A DNA stretch of 64,000 bases from MFWN01 sp964594115 (lineage in GTDB: Archaea; Nanobdellota; Nanobdellia; Pacearchaeales; GW2011-AR1). The notes below the pieces were generated by a model that was not told the origin of the DNA, did not search any database, and saw only the letters and a program-made list of their open reading frames with translations. Shown here piece after piece: positions 32,785 to 42,144 of the stretch. Each line of letters opens with the position of its first letter. Positions within the stretch are counted from its first letter, which is position 1. A program made the position numbers and the translations under genes. The stretch spans positions 1-64,000 of the forward strand of contig CAZQLD010000005.1 of the NCBI GenBank assembly GCA_964594115.1, given 5' to 3'.

Positions 32785-35562
32785 CTAAACCTCTTTTTTT
32801 AAACTTAATTTTTTATTTTTCCTAGAAAGCCATACAATATAAATAAAAGCTATAACAATAACAGCAATTATCAAATTTTGAAGTGTGAAAAAAGGAAGGC
32901 GCGTTGAGCATCTGAATTTTTCACTGCCATCTTCACACCAAACAGGTTTTGGAGGTTCTCCACTCCATGTAGTGTTCCAAGAATAAAATATATATCCTGA
33001 ATTATCACAATCATCTCTTTTTTCTATTTCTTGCCAATCGCAATTCCCGTCTATATCTATACTAGAATCTCCAGGACAGGTCCAGTTTGTTCTAGATGAT
33101 TTTGGCCCGCATGTGTCATCTCCACTGTCCCACTCGCATCTGCAATCAACCACAAATCTATAGCAAGTCTTTCCGCCTATAACTTTAGACTCTTTATAAG
33201 AACCATCACAAATACCCTCTATCCCAGTATATTTTACCACACTTCTCTTTGCAACATCATAGTCAAAACCCTCACAATCAAACTGATTATCATATTCTGA
33301 ACAAAAGTCAGGTGCTGGCTCTCCTTCGCACCTAAATTCTGCTGTGCTTACTTTTTTGCATCTCTTATCCGAAGGGCAACAGGTTTTTGAAGGTACACCA
33401 TTTCCTCTAAAACAATCATTCATACTGTCTGTTTCTACTAAGCCCCCACTTTCCCATGTTTTCCAAACAAGTTTCTCACGGTCACATACTGGATTTGTAG
33501 ACAAAAGTTCAAAACCAACACTTGTTATGCTGCTCCAAAGAAAGTTTATGCCACCCAAAAGCGAGTCATATCCTACTTTTAAGTTTGCCCAGTGCTTTTT
33601 TGGCTCAAAAAAAGTCTTACTAAACTCCACAACATTATTATAATCATTATTCCAGTTTCCAAACCTATTTCCTCCATCACTCCCTACCTCGCTAAAACTC
33701 CAGTTAAACCATAGATTATACTCATTAGGTATAGAAGATTTACTTAAATCATAACAATACAAGTCCCCTACAGCATAGCAAGAAGAACAGTTATCAGTTG
33801 TGCAATTAGAAACATAGCTATCTTTTGCACTAAAGTTTATGAGACTTGAAGCTGGGGAGAAAATATAGCCTGCAGGAGGCTCTGTTATAATCGCAAAAAC
33901 ATTTATAGAGCGGTCATAAATAAAAACATTTGTAGAATCATAAGCTTCTCTTCCTCTTCCAATTTCTTTTGCTATTAATTCAACATCTTTAGTTCCATGG
34001 CTAGCATATGAATGTGTTGTGTCGCAATCTTCTAATGATTTAATGCATGTTTTTGTACTGCCATCTCCAAAATACCATGTAACCTCTAAATCATCATCTG
34101 GGTCAAAAGAAGTTTGATTAAAGTTAATATTATTTCCTATCTTAAATCTTCTGCTTGTTATTGGCAAGCTTTTTGAAGGATAGTCTATAATTGCAACAGG
34201 AGGGTCATTGCTTTCTGGAGCTGTTACTTCTAGATATTGCCATTCAGGAGTATTATTTAGTGTGCTCAGCCATTCTCCCCCTTCTGCTCTTGCCTTAAAA
34301 TAATATTTTCCTTCTTCTAAACCTCCACTTCCATCATCTCCTGCTCTCCAGGTTGTAAAACCTAAACCAGAAGCTTGAGCTACCCTGCTATCAAACCAAA
34401 ATCTAACTGATTTATAAATCTCATATTCTATATTTTTTCCTAACAAGTTTTTATCATCTACTACTAATTTAACTAAGTCATTTAAGTCTGATTTATTTGT
34501 TGCTACTCCTAACATATTTGTCCAGTATACCTGCCCTAGAGCTTTTGACTGGCAGCAAATTTTTATTGGATAATTAGTGTCTGCAGCATCTGAAATATGA
34601 GAATTTGTATTTTGATATAATCTTACAACAATCTCCCCCCCGTTAGTACAGCTATCTCCTGCACTTGTATCAGATTCACATTCTAAATCTCCATAACAAA
34701 CATCATTTGTATAAACTGTCCCTTCTGGAATTTCAGCATGAGAATTAGTCATATCAAACAAGCCAAGAACTTTATTTGTTCCAGTACAAGTGTGAACTCC
34801 ATTACACTCTGCTACTCCTGCACCAAAAATATCACTGCAGCAAATATCATAAAAATAATTAGAGTCATTCCATAAAGCACCATGAGAATTATTTTGAGAA
34901 AAAAGTTTCATTATCCTGTCATCATCTGGGCAGGAGTTTGTTAAAGGGGGAGGAGGTGTTGAAGGTTCAGGACCCCAAGCTCTTAATTCATATAATCGGG
35001 AGTTAAGATATAAATGATCACCAGAAGCTGTTGAATATCCAGAGATTTCTACTTTCACCTTGCTTACATTATACCAAGGTCCTCCGCTTGTAATTTGTTG
35101 TGCAGCTTTTCCTCCATTGTAAAAACTTCTGCTATAAATTTGATTCCACTGATTATTGTAGTACAAAAAAGTCCTTTCATAATAGCCTCTTAAATTTGTA
35201 GCAGCATAACCTTCTCTAACATACTCTACTTTATTTATAACATCAGCAGTTTGTGGAAATGTAACAATTGCCTCATATATATATTTAACACAAGCGCGAT
35301 CCCAATCACATTGGCTTGTTGAATACCCCAACTCACCCTCTGCTAAAACTCCCTGCCAAGTGCTTGTATCATTATCATTTATTCTTAAAGGATTACTTCT
35401 ATGCCACACAATATTAGGAGAAGGATACCCCCATTCATAAAGATTATTAACCTCTGGAGTCCCACTTAATGCATAATTAACATCAGCCCTAACTCCTCCA
35501 ATCAAACCTATAATTAATCCAAATACAGCTAAGACTAATAAATTTCTCATTCCTCTTTTCAT
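32785..35562 (-). CDS. PKD-domain surface protein
   Basis: 925 residues. Signal peptide (7-26), N-terminal discoidin-like section (DNDTSTWQG), Cys-rich middle with repeated NSHA-type motifs (NSHGALW, NSHAEI, NSHISD), a PKD-like domain near 480-545 (VTWYFGDGST), a second Cys-rich segment near the C-terminus, a membrane segment (898-918) and a basic tail. TATA-like sequences around 35575-35640 serve both this gene and the divergent 35673 gene. Adhesion or envelope role is inferred. Confidence 0.75.
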   Translation of the reverse strand: MKRGMRNLLVLAVFGLIIGLIGGVRADVNYALSGTPEVNNLYEWGYPSPNIVWHRSNPLRINDNDTSTWQGVLAEGELGYSTSQCDWDRACVKYIYEAIVTFPQTADVINKVEYVREGYAATNLRGYYERTFLYYNNQWNQIYSRSFYNGGKAAQQITSGGPWYNVSKVKVEISGYSTASGDHLYLNSRLYELRAWGPEPSTPPPPLTNSCPDDDRIMKLFSQNNSHGALWNDSNYFYDICCSDIFGAGVAECNGVHTCTGTNKVLGLFDMTNSHAEIPEGTVYTNDVCYGDLECESDTSAGDSCTNGGEIVVRLYQNTNSHISDAADTNYPIKICCQSKALGQVYWTNMLGVATNKSDLNDLVKLVVDDKNLLGKNIEYEIYKSVRFWFDSRVAQASGLGFTTWRAGDDGSGGLEEGKYYFKARAEGGEWLSTLNNTPEWQYLEVTAPESNDPPVAIIDYPSKSLPITSRRFKIGNNINFNQTSFDPDDDLEVTWYFGDGSTKTCIKSLEDCDTTHSYASHGTKDVELIAKEIGRGREAYDSTNVFIYDRSINVFAIITEPPAGYIFSPASSLINFSAKDSYVSNCTTDNCSSCYAVGDLYCYDLSKSSIPNEYNLWFNWSFSEVGSDGGNRFGNWNNDYNNVVEFSKTFFEPKKHWANLKVGYDSLLGGINFLWSSITSVGFELLSTNPVCDREKLVWKTWESGGLVETDSMNDCFRGNGVPSKTCCPSDKRCKKVSTAEFRCEGEPAPDFCSEYDNQFDCEGFDYDVAKRSVVKYTGIEGICDGSYKESKVIGGKTCYRFVVDCRCEWDSGDDTCGPKSSRTNWTCPGDSSIDIDGNCDWQEIEKRDDCDNSGYIFYSWNTTWSGEPPKPVWCEDGSEKFRCSTRLPFFTLQNLIIAVIVIAFIYIVWLSRKNKKLSLKKEV

Positions 35563-35672
35563 ATTTTATAAAGAAAAAAGATGTTTATAAATATTCCTTT
35601 TACACTTAATTTCTCGTACTTCAAAACATATTTAAATACCTAATCCCTTTTGTTTTTATAAAAAAGAGTAAA

Positions 35673-36233
35673 ATGATAAGCATACAAATCCAAAAAAAAG
35701 ACCTATGGCTTTTAGCAGCAATTATGGTTTTCTTAGTTGGAGTAGGATATGTAATAGCCTATGATTGGACAACAGGAACTGGAACAGGCCAGCCTTCAAT
35801 TCACGGGCATACTGCTAATGAGATTGAAGGAGGGGTTGGAGGTGGACAAACTTGGGAAAGTGATTGGATTGCTGTAAGTGCAAAAAAGGTATATGCAAAT
35901 GGGGGTACTGACGCAGCAGGAAACACAATTAATTTAAATCATAATTTAGGAAAAAGTAGTCTTTTTATACAGGTATTATATGCTAAGGAGATAGGAACTT
36001 TTCCTACCTCTCCTAATTTAAATACTATAACTTATAATACTGCTCACAGTGATTCAAATATTGATTGGAGAAGTGTCCATGGAGGTGTTTTAGTGCAAGG
36101 CATTAATAATAATTCTATAGATAAATTAGTTACTGGACATGAGAATGTTGCTATTTGGGCAGATAGTCCTGTTAGTTGGAATAGTATGAGAGAATCAAGT
36201 GGCTGGATAAAAATCCTTGCAACTACTGGATAA
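35673..36233 (+). CDS. Secreted protein: constant N-terminal cassette, variable C-terminus (copy 1)
   Basis: 186 residues. Residues 1-52 (a short basic start, one hydrophobic helix, and a TGTGTGQPSIHGHTANEIEG linker) are almost the same as in the gene at 38150, at both protein and DNA level. The remaining ~130 residues (starting GGVGGGQTW) are unlike the other copy and resemble a receptor-binding-type beta domain. The upstream promoter region is also similar between the two. Prepilin- or tail-fibre-like architecture; function inferred. Confidence 0.7.
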   Translation: MISIQIQKKDLWLLAAIMVFLVGVGYVIAYDWTTGTGTGQPSIHGHTANEIEGGVGGGQTWESDWIAVSAKKVYANGGTDAAGNTINLNHNLGKSSLFIQVLYAKEIGTFPTSPNLNTITYNTAHSDSNIDWRSVHGGVLVQGINNNSIDKLVTGHENVAIWADSPVSWNSMRESSGWIKILATTG

Positions 36234-36255
36234 AATAAATTTTTCAAAATCTTCA

Positions 36256-37671
36256 TCAACCTTTCATAACTGCAAGAGGCTTAACTCTTACTACAAGATT
36301 TCCAATACCAGCTTTATGGCTTACTCTAACAACTTCATCAATATCCTTATAAACTCCAGGAGCTTCTTCTGCAATGCTTTTCCATCCTCCTGCCTCAATT
36401 TCAATATCTTTTTCTGCTAGTTCTTGTTTTATTTTTTCCCCTCTGAACTGCCTTAAAGCTTCATGCCTGCTCATCACTCTTCCTGCACCATGAGCAGTAC
36501 TCCCAAAACTTACTTCCTCTGCTTTTTTTGTTCCAACTAAAACATAACTAGCTGTCCCCATACTTCCAGGAATAATAACAGGCTGTCCGATTTTTCTATA
36601 AACTTCAGGAATTTCTTTTCTTCCAGGTCCAAATGAACGGGTAGCACCTTTCCTATGGACACATAGTTTAATTTTCTTATTATCCACAAGATGCTCTTCT
36701 ATCTTAGCAATATTATGGCAAACATCATAAACTAAATGATTCTTGTTTTTAGGAAAATATCTTTTTAAAATTCCTCTTATATCATGCATAATCATCTGCC
36801 TGTTGCAAAAAGCAAAATTAACAGCACAGTTCATAGCAGACATATATTTTTTGCCTAGCTCACTTTTTATTGGAGCATTTATAAGTTCTCTGTCTGGCAA
36901 TCCAACAATACCATATTTATCTTCCATGGCTCTTATATAATCACTTGCTACCTGGTGCCCTAATCCTCTGCTTCCGCAGTGTATCATAATTGTTATATTT
37001 TCTTTATTCAAGCCAAATTGCTTAGCTATTTTTTCATCATAAATTTCCTCTACTTTTTGTATTTCTAAAAAATGGTTTCCTGCTCCTAATGTTCCCAACT
37101 GGGAAAGCCCTCTTTGTTTTGCTCTATCACTAACGTCTGCAGGATTGCCTTTCATTTTTCCATTTTCTTCACATCTTTCTAAGTCTTCTTTTTTTCCAAA
37201 CCTATTTTCTACTGCCCACTCTACTCCTTTTTCCAAAACCTGATTTAGTTCCTCAAAAGAAAGTTTTTCTTTTCTTCCTCTTCCAACTCCTGAAGGAATT
37301 GTTCTTTTAAAATCATGCAAAACCTGTCTTCTTTTTTTCATAAAATCAGAAACTTTTATATTAGTAGCTAGAAGTCTGACTCCACAATTTATATCAAAAC
37401 CCACACCTCCTGGGCTTACAATTCCTTTATCTACAGGAAAAGCAGCAACCCCTCCTATCGGGAATCCGTAGCCTTGATGAGCATCTGGCATTGCAAAACT
37501 TGCGTTAATAATTCCAGGAAGCATTGCAACATTTTTAACCTGTTCAAGTGTTTTATCTTGTTTTATATTTTCCATAAGTTTCTCACTAGCAAAAATCTTT
37601 CCTGGCACGTTCATCTGCCCTGTTTTAGGAATTTCCCATTCAACTTCAGATATTTTTTTAACTTCTGGCAT
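36256..37671 (-). CDS. rtcB: RNA ligase RtcB
   Basis: 471 residues from the ATG at 37671, right after the archease stop; another ATG lies at 37680 with an 8-bp overlap. Motifs: GGVGFDINCGVR with the metal Asp and Cys, MIHCGSRGLGHQVA, GSMGTASYVL and STAHGAGR with the catalytic His. RtcB seals 2',3'-cyclic phosphate and 5'-OH ends in tRNA splicing and RNA repair. Archease next door activates it. Confidence 0.95.
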   Translation of the reverse strand: MPEVKKISEVEWEIPKTGQMNVPGKIFASEKLMENIKQDKTLEQVKNVAMLPGIINASFAMPDAHQGYGFPIGGVAAFPVDKGIVSPGGVGFDINCGVRLLATNIKVSDFMKKRRQVLHDFKRTIPSGVGRGRKEKLSFEELNQVLEKGVEWAVENRFGKKEDLERCEENGKMKGNPADVSDRAKQRGLSQLGTLGAGNHFLEIQKVEEIYDEKIAKQFGLNKENITIMIHCGSRGLGHQVASDYIRAMEDKYGIVGLPDRELINAPIKSELGKKYMSAMNCAVNFAFCNRQMIMHDIRGILKRYFPKNKNHLVYDVCHNIAKIEEHLVDNKKIKLCVHRKGATRSFGPGRKEIPEVYRKIGQPVIIPGSMGTASYVLVGTKKAEEVSFGSTAHGAGRVMSRHEALRQFRGEKIKQELAEKDIEIEAGGWKSIAEEAPGVYKDIDEVVRVSHKAGIGNLVVRVKPLAVMKG

Positions 37672-37672
37672 T

Positions 37673-38086
37673 TTAAACATCAACTACAACCTGACATATA
37701 AATTTATCTTTTTCTTTTTTCACAAACATTTCATTATAGGTTATAGCTTTAACATCATTTGTAAACTTATAATTACTGGCATCATCTCCGATAATTTTCG
37801 CTTCTAATTTATTGTTTTTGATTTTAATAGTTTTTATTTCTGCTAAAAGAAAATCTTCTGAGTCAAGAAGAAAGAGAAATTCTTCTAAAAAGTTGTACAA
37901 TAAAGCTTCTTTATCATTGCCCTCTACTTTTATTTTCTTTTTTATCTTGTTTTTAATTTTTCCTTTTAATCCTTTAGTAATTGTTTCTTTTAATGCAAAA
38001 GCTGCATTTTCAAAAGACTCTTCTAAATTTTTGCCTTCTGATTGAAACTTTACATCTGCTGTATGCTCTAGAAATTTATATTTCAT
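37673..38086 (-). CDS. Archease, RtcB activator
   Basis: 137 residues, usual length. Start MKYKFLEHTADVKFQSEG, then FLFLLDSEDFLLAE and VKAITYNEMFV are typical archease motifs. It helps guanylate RtcB. Read on the same message as rtcB (the stop is next to its start). Confidence 0.95.
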   Translation of the reverse strand: MKYKFLEHTADVKFQSEGKNLEESFENAAFALKETITKGLKGKIKNKIKKKIKVEGNDKEALLYNFLEEFLFLLDSEDFLLAEIKTIKIKNNKLEAKIIGDDASNYKFTNDVKAITYNEMFVKKEKDKFICQVVVDV

Positions 38087-38149
38087 GTTGATATTAAAGA
38101 AAACATATTTAAATACTTAAGTCTTATCTTTTTTATAAAAGAAGTGAAA

Positions 38150-38464
38150 ATGATTAATATACAGATTCAAAAAAAAGACCTATGGCTTTTAGCAGCAATT
38201 ATGGTTTTCTTAGTTGGGGTTGGTTATGTAATAGCCTATGATTGGACAACAGGAACTGGAACAGGCCAGCCTTCAATACACGGGCATACTGCTAATGAGA
38301 TTGAAGGATTGAATGTAAGTGTAGGGCATAATAATTGTGAATGGGTTACAACCACCGCAGCTTATTTTACATTAACTTGTCCTGCTGGAAAGTATGTAGC
38401 TGGAATTAGAACTCCTAATGGTTATGATTCTACTCAACAAATTTATTGTTGCGATATTTTCTAA
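38150..38464 (+). CDS. Secreted protein: constant N-terminal cassette, variable C-terminus (copy 2)
   Basis: 104 residues from the ATG at 38150, which aligns with copy 1; a GTG at 38144 is an alternative. The first ~52 residues match the gene at 35673; the last ~50 are a distinct cysteine-containing end (CPAGKYVAGI, final IYCCDIF). Together with the preserved upstream region this looks like a duplicated cassette with a swapped C-terminal module. Function inferred: surface or pilus-tip type. Confidence 0.65.
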   Translation: MINIQIQKKDLWLLAAIMVFLVGVGYVIAYDWTTGTGTGQPSIHGHTANEIEGLNVSVGHNNCEWVTTTAAYFTLTCPAGKYVAGIRTPNGYDSTQQIYCCDIF

Positions 38465-38475
38465 AATAATTTTTT

Positions 38476-38871
38476 TCACTTAGCCCAAACAAAAAGCTTT
38501 AATTTTTTAGGCTGATAGTGTGTTAAATTAGCTGCTATAAGAATTTCATCAGCATAAACTTCTTTTTCAACATAAAAAGGCATTCCGCAAACCTCATCCA
38601 CTTGACAAATCCTTATTGTAAAGTCCCAATGACTTGGCTTGATATCATTAATAAAAGCATCTGTCTTAGCTGTTGTCTGTCCTTGCAAAATCTCTCCCCT
38701 TAATGTATCATTTGAACTTATTTGTTCTAAGATAAATCTTTGCATATCATGTATATCTATAGGATCTTTTTTAGGTTCTCTTGTAATCATAATAAACAAA
38801 ACAGAGGCAATTATTAAAATTGCTATGGTTGCTTCAACAATTCTCAACCAAGCTTTTTTATTTTTCATCAT
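38476..38871 (-). CDS. Pilin-like protein
   Basis: 131 residues. N-terminal KKAWLRIVEATIAILIIASVLFI is a basic start plus hydrophobic helix of the class III prepilin type, followed by a globular domain containing a CQVDEVC pair. Last gene of the pilus cluster, after a 24-bp gap from the previous pilin. Individual role not known. Confidence 0.75.
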   Translation of the reverse strand: MMKNKKAWLRIVEATIAILIIASVLFIMITREPKKDPIDIHDMQRFILEQISSNDTLRGEILQGQTTAKTDAFINDIKPSHWDFTIRICQVDEVCGMPFYVEKEVYADEILIAANLTHYQPKKLKLFVWAK

Positions 38872-38895
38872 TTTACCTTTTTAGTTTTTCTTTTG

Positions 38896-39603
38896 TTAAT
38901 CCCAAACCTGCAGATTCATTATAGCAGGAATTAAATTAGCGTCTTTATCTAAAATTTCTATTGGAATATCTCTTGCCATAACCTCTATTGCCTCTGGTTT
39001 ATAATTTTCTCCTTTAAATATAACATTGCCAGAGGTATCTTTAACAACAATATTAAAATCTGCTTTTAAATTAAGATCTTTTTTAAGTTGATCATAATTA
39101 TTATTATAACTGTTATTTAATATAGCAAGGTTAGAATAAGCTGCTTTTTTATAAACATTAGTAACTCCTCTGGTATAATTAGATTCGTCAAGCTTCTGGC
39201 ATCCTGCAGTATTTATAGTCTTTTCTTCAAGTTCATCTGAGGAGTAGATTTTATAAAATTTTTTCCAAGTATGTTCAAAATAAATTTCTCCGGCAGTTCT
39301 TGTTGCAGGAGTTATAACTGAACTTTCATCTTTAACAATTATTTTTTCAGGAAGAGAAAAATCAAGATAAAAACAAATACCCATTCCAGGAGCAGGCATT
39401 GAATCTAGTTTTAAAGAGGATACGGTTAAATCAGTTGAAGCATACTCTAAAATTTTTGCCTCAGCTATATCTAAATATGAAGTATTTTTTGAAAAACTTT
39501 TAATAGGATTAAAAAATATTAATAAAAACATCACAAATGATATGAAAATAAGAAAAGAAATAATAACTTCGACATGTCCTATTCCTTTCTTAATTTTTAT
39601 CAT
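38896..39603 (-). CDS. Pilin-like protein
   Basis: 235 residues from the ATG at 39603, which avoids overlapping the upstream platform gene. MIKIKKGIGHVEVIISFLIFISFVMFLLIFF is a prepilin-like start (KKG then helix) and the rest is a soluble domain. The neighbouring platform and ATPase genes support a pilus or secretion role. Confidence 0.75.
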   Translation of the reverse strand: MIKIKKGIGHVEVIISFLIFISFVMFLLIFFNPIKSFSKNTSYLDIAEAKILEYASTDLTVSSLKLDSMPAPGMGICFYLDFSLPEKIIVKDESSVITPATRTAGEIYFEHTWKKFYKIYSSDELEEKTINTAGCQKLDESNYTRGVTNVYKKAAYSNLAILNNSYNNNYDQLKKDLNLKADFNIVVKDTSGNVIFKGENYKPEAIEVMARDIPIEILDKDANLIPAIMNLQVWD

Positions 39604-39625
39604 CTTGATTATTCTTCTTTTTAAT

Positions 39626-40477
39626 TTATCCCACAAAAGCCTTAGTTCCTGTTGAAATTAGCCATGCCATGCATATTAAAATAAATGAGTGTTTTATGCC
39701 TGCTTTTATGCTTCCTTCTGCCAATTTTCCCACTGTTAGTCCAACAAAGAATCCTTGCACAATTAATAGATATAAGAAAGGTCTGGCTAATTCTTCAGCA
39801 GATAAGCCCTCTCCAATCTCCATGCCTAAACCGCTTGAGCCTAAATCTCCTCCATCTTTCATCTCTTCAAAAGTAGACAACATAGGAAGTATCTTAAACT
39901 CCATGATTAGCATTATGATAATAAATATCAAGAATATTATATATCCCTGGACAACAAGGGTGTAGATAGCAGCTTTTCTCTCTTTTTTCAATTTATCTGT
40001 CTGACTCACAGATTTTGCCACATTCTCAAGTATATTTCCTATATCCCCTCCTGCATGTTCTGCTTCACTTATAAGTGTTACTGCCCTTGTTATTGTCCTA
40101 TTGTTTATGTCTCTGGCAAAAATCTCTAAAGCATCCTTAACAGGAATTCCTAATGCTATTTGATTTGATAATTTGTCTACATGTGGACTTAAAGAGCCAT
40201 AGTTTTTCCCCTTAATGTTAAGTATGCTCCTGCTTATAGGAGTTCCAGCCTTAACAGACTCAACCAGGTTTCTTGAGAATTCTAAGAACCTTTCCTCCTT
40301 CTCCTTTTCTTTTTCTGATTTTATCAACATGGTTACTAAAAACGGCAATGCTCCAGTAATAACTCCCATTCCTAGAACAAAATAGAATATCTTTTCATCT
40401 CTTAAAAAGATTAAGCTTACAATTATGGTTAATACTGCTACTATTATTCCAATAATGTGGATTTTTTGTATTCTCAT
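39626..40477 (-). CDS. Type IV pilus/T2SS platform membrane protein (TadC-like)
   Basis: 283 residues. Membrane segments at the start, in the middle and at the end flank a type II secretion F domain (SRNLVESVKAGTPISRSI, then AEHAGGDIGNILENVA). It anchors the assembly ATPase. The previous gene encodes a second F-domain protein, one base upstream, so the two probably act as a heteromer like TadB/TadC. Confidence 0.85.
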   Translation of the reverse strand: MRIQKIHIIGIIVAVLTIIVSLIFLRDEKIFYFVLGMGVITGALPFLVTMLIKSEKEKEKEERFLEFSRNLVESVKAGTPISRSILNIKGKNYGSLSPHVDKLSNQIALGIPVKDALEIFARDINNRTITRAVTLISEAEHAGGDIGNILENVAKSVSQTDKLKKERKAAIYTLVVQGYIIFLIFIIIMLIMEFKILPMLSTFEEMKDGGDLGSSGLGMEIGEGLSAEELARPFLYLLIVQGFFVGLTVGKLAEGSIKAGIKHSFILICMAWLISTGTKAFVG

Positions 40478-40478
40478 T

Positions 40479-41879
40479 TTAAATTGCTGGTTGTTTTAAA
40501 TGTAAAAATGCAATAAAAATTATATTTATAAGAGCTATTCCTAATAACATTAAGAGATTGGTTGCTTGCAAGCTTATCCCAAAACTCAGTGCAGGAGTGA
40601 CGCTCATCATAACTAAAAGCAAGGTCATTATCATAGGGGCAGCAATAACCACGCTAATATAAATATCCATAAAAGTTTCTGCCACACGGGTAGATTTATC
40701 CCTTTCCATTTTATAGTTAAAAATTAATGTATCTGCCCTTTTAGCTAAAAATTCATCTAAGTCTCCTCCAGAAGTTATTGTAGTTGCCAAGCCACTAAAT
40801 AACTCTGATAGTCTGTTGCTAGAAGTAATCCTTGCACTGTTTCTTAGTGCACTAACAAGGTCGTAACCATAAATATTTACTTGGTTGAGAATCTTTTTAA
40901 ACTCTTTTTTTGTATGAGGATACTCTCTGCCTGTGACAATTATCTTAAAGATATTTGTTGGTTCTACTTTGCTGCCAGCAATTGCAGCCATATGTATAAC
41001 TACAAAAGGCAATTCCTGGTTTATTTTTTTTGCTATAGATTTTTTTTCTAGTGAAGGATAAAATATAAGAATAAAAAAAGTTAGTACTGGAATAACTATG
41101 ACTAACCAAAAATATTTTAAAAATCTTAAACCAATTGATTCTCCTGCGGACAACAAAAAAGGATAATCCACACTTATATTAAAAAATAGCAAAACCAACA
41201 GTAATAAAAGAGAAGCAAAAAAAGCAATAAAGCCCGATAAAAAACTCATAGAAATATATGTGTGGGATAAAAAAGGAAGATTTGCCTTTCTTAGTTCTCC
41301 GCTTAAATTAATAAGATATCCTTTCTTAGTCAGACGATTAGAAAATCCAGAAAAGAATTTATTAGAGTACTTTGCATATTTACTTGGCTTTTTAAATTTA
41401 GTAACTTCCTTATTTGATTCTAAATAATCATACTTTTTCTTAAGTTTTTTTATAGTGCTATTTGTTAAGCTCAATTCTTTTAAAAATCTCGCTTTTTCAG
41501 ACTTCTTTACTGTTGCAAGAACCCCTTTTTTATCAAAAGCAGGATGTTCATATTTAAGACTTATAAGCTCTTCTTTTTTCCCTCTTTTAATCTCCTTGGC
41601 TATTGAACTCTTTTCTTCTGGAATTTCTTTAACATATGAAATTTTTCGTAAAATTTCTGGAAGAGAATTATTAAGTATATTTAACTGAGAAGTGAGTGAC
41701 TTTAAAGTGTTATATAATAGTTTTTTTTCTGCTTCATTTATTCTATAACCTATCTTTTTTAGATTTTCTATAGTATCCAAATAACCTAAAAGGTCTCCAA
41801 GCTCTTTAATTATTCTTTTCTCATGCTTTACATTCTCTTTCAGTGCACCTATGCTGCTCAGTGTATCCATATATTTCAT
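40479..41879 (-). CDS. Type IV pilus/T2SS platform membrane protein (FlaJ/TadB-like)
   Basis: 466 residues. Residues 1-170 are soluble and charged, then membrane segments and an F-domain (LPFVVIHMAAIAGSKVEP, TSGGDLDEFLAKRA). Partner of the 283-residue platform gene. The start ATG overlaps the stop of the 54-residue gene (ATGA), so translation is coupled. Confidence 0.85.
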   Translation of the reverse strand: MKYMDTLSSIGALKENVKHEKRIIKELGDLLGYLDTIENLKKIGYRINEAEKKLLYNTLKSLTSQLNILNNSLPEILRKISYVKEIPEEKSSIAKEIKRGKKEELISLKYEHPAFDKKGVLATVKKSEKARFLKELSLTNSTIKKLKKKYDYLESNKEVTKFKKPSKYAKYSNKFFSGFSNRLTKKGYLINLSGELRKANLPFLSHTYISMSFLSGFIAFFASLLLLLVLLFFNISVDYPFLLSAGESIGLRFLKYFWLVIVIPVLTFFILIFYPSLEKKSIAKKINQELPFVVIHMAAIAGSKVEPTNIFKIIVTGREYPHTKKEFKKILNQVNIYGYDLVSALRNSARITSSNRLSELFSGLATTITSGGDLDEFLAKRADTLIFNYKMERDKSTRVAETFMDIYISVVIAAPMIMTLLLVMMSVTPALSFGISLQATNLLMLLGIALINIIFIAFLHLKQPAI

Positions 41880-42040
41880 TTTAACTCCTCTGATAATTTT
41901 TGTTGAAATCTAAGAATTATTCTTTTCGCGTTTTCAAAATCTTCTGTCTTCTTATTTTCATATGCTCTTTCCAGTTTTACAATGGCATCTTCCATTCCAT
42001 TAATAAGTTGAGATAAGATATCTACTTTAGATTTATCCAT
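41876..42040 (-). CDS. 54-residue helical protein in pilus cluster
   Basis: 54 residues: all-helical, charged (MDKSKVDILSQLINGMEDAI then KRIILRFQQKLSEELK). It has a GGAAGG ribosome site just before the ATG and a TATA-like box near 42085; its stop overlaps the 466-residue platform gene start. It lies between the ATPase and the platform, so it may be an accessory protein. No family recognised. Confidence 0.55.
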   Translation of the reverse strand: MDKSKVDILSQLINGMEDAIVKLERAYENKKTEDFENAKRIILRFQQKLSEELK

Positions 42041-42144
42041 CGTTTTCCTTCCTCTTTTTTATTTTCAAAAAAAGAAAAGATAGTATATAAATATTACTTT
42101 TTGAGAGGAACAGAAATAATATAAAGTAAAAACTAACACTAAAT

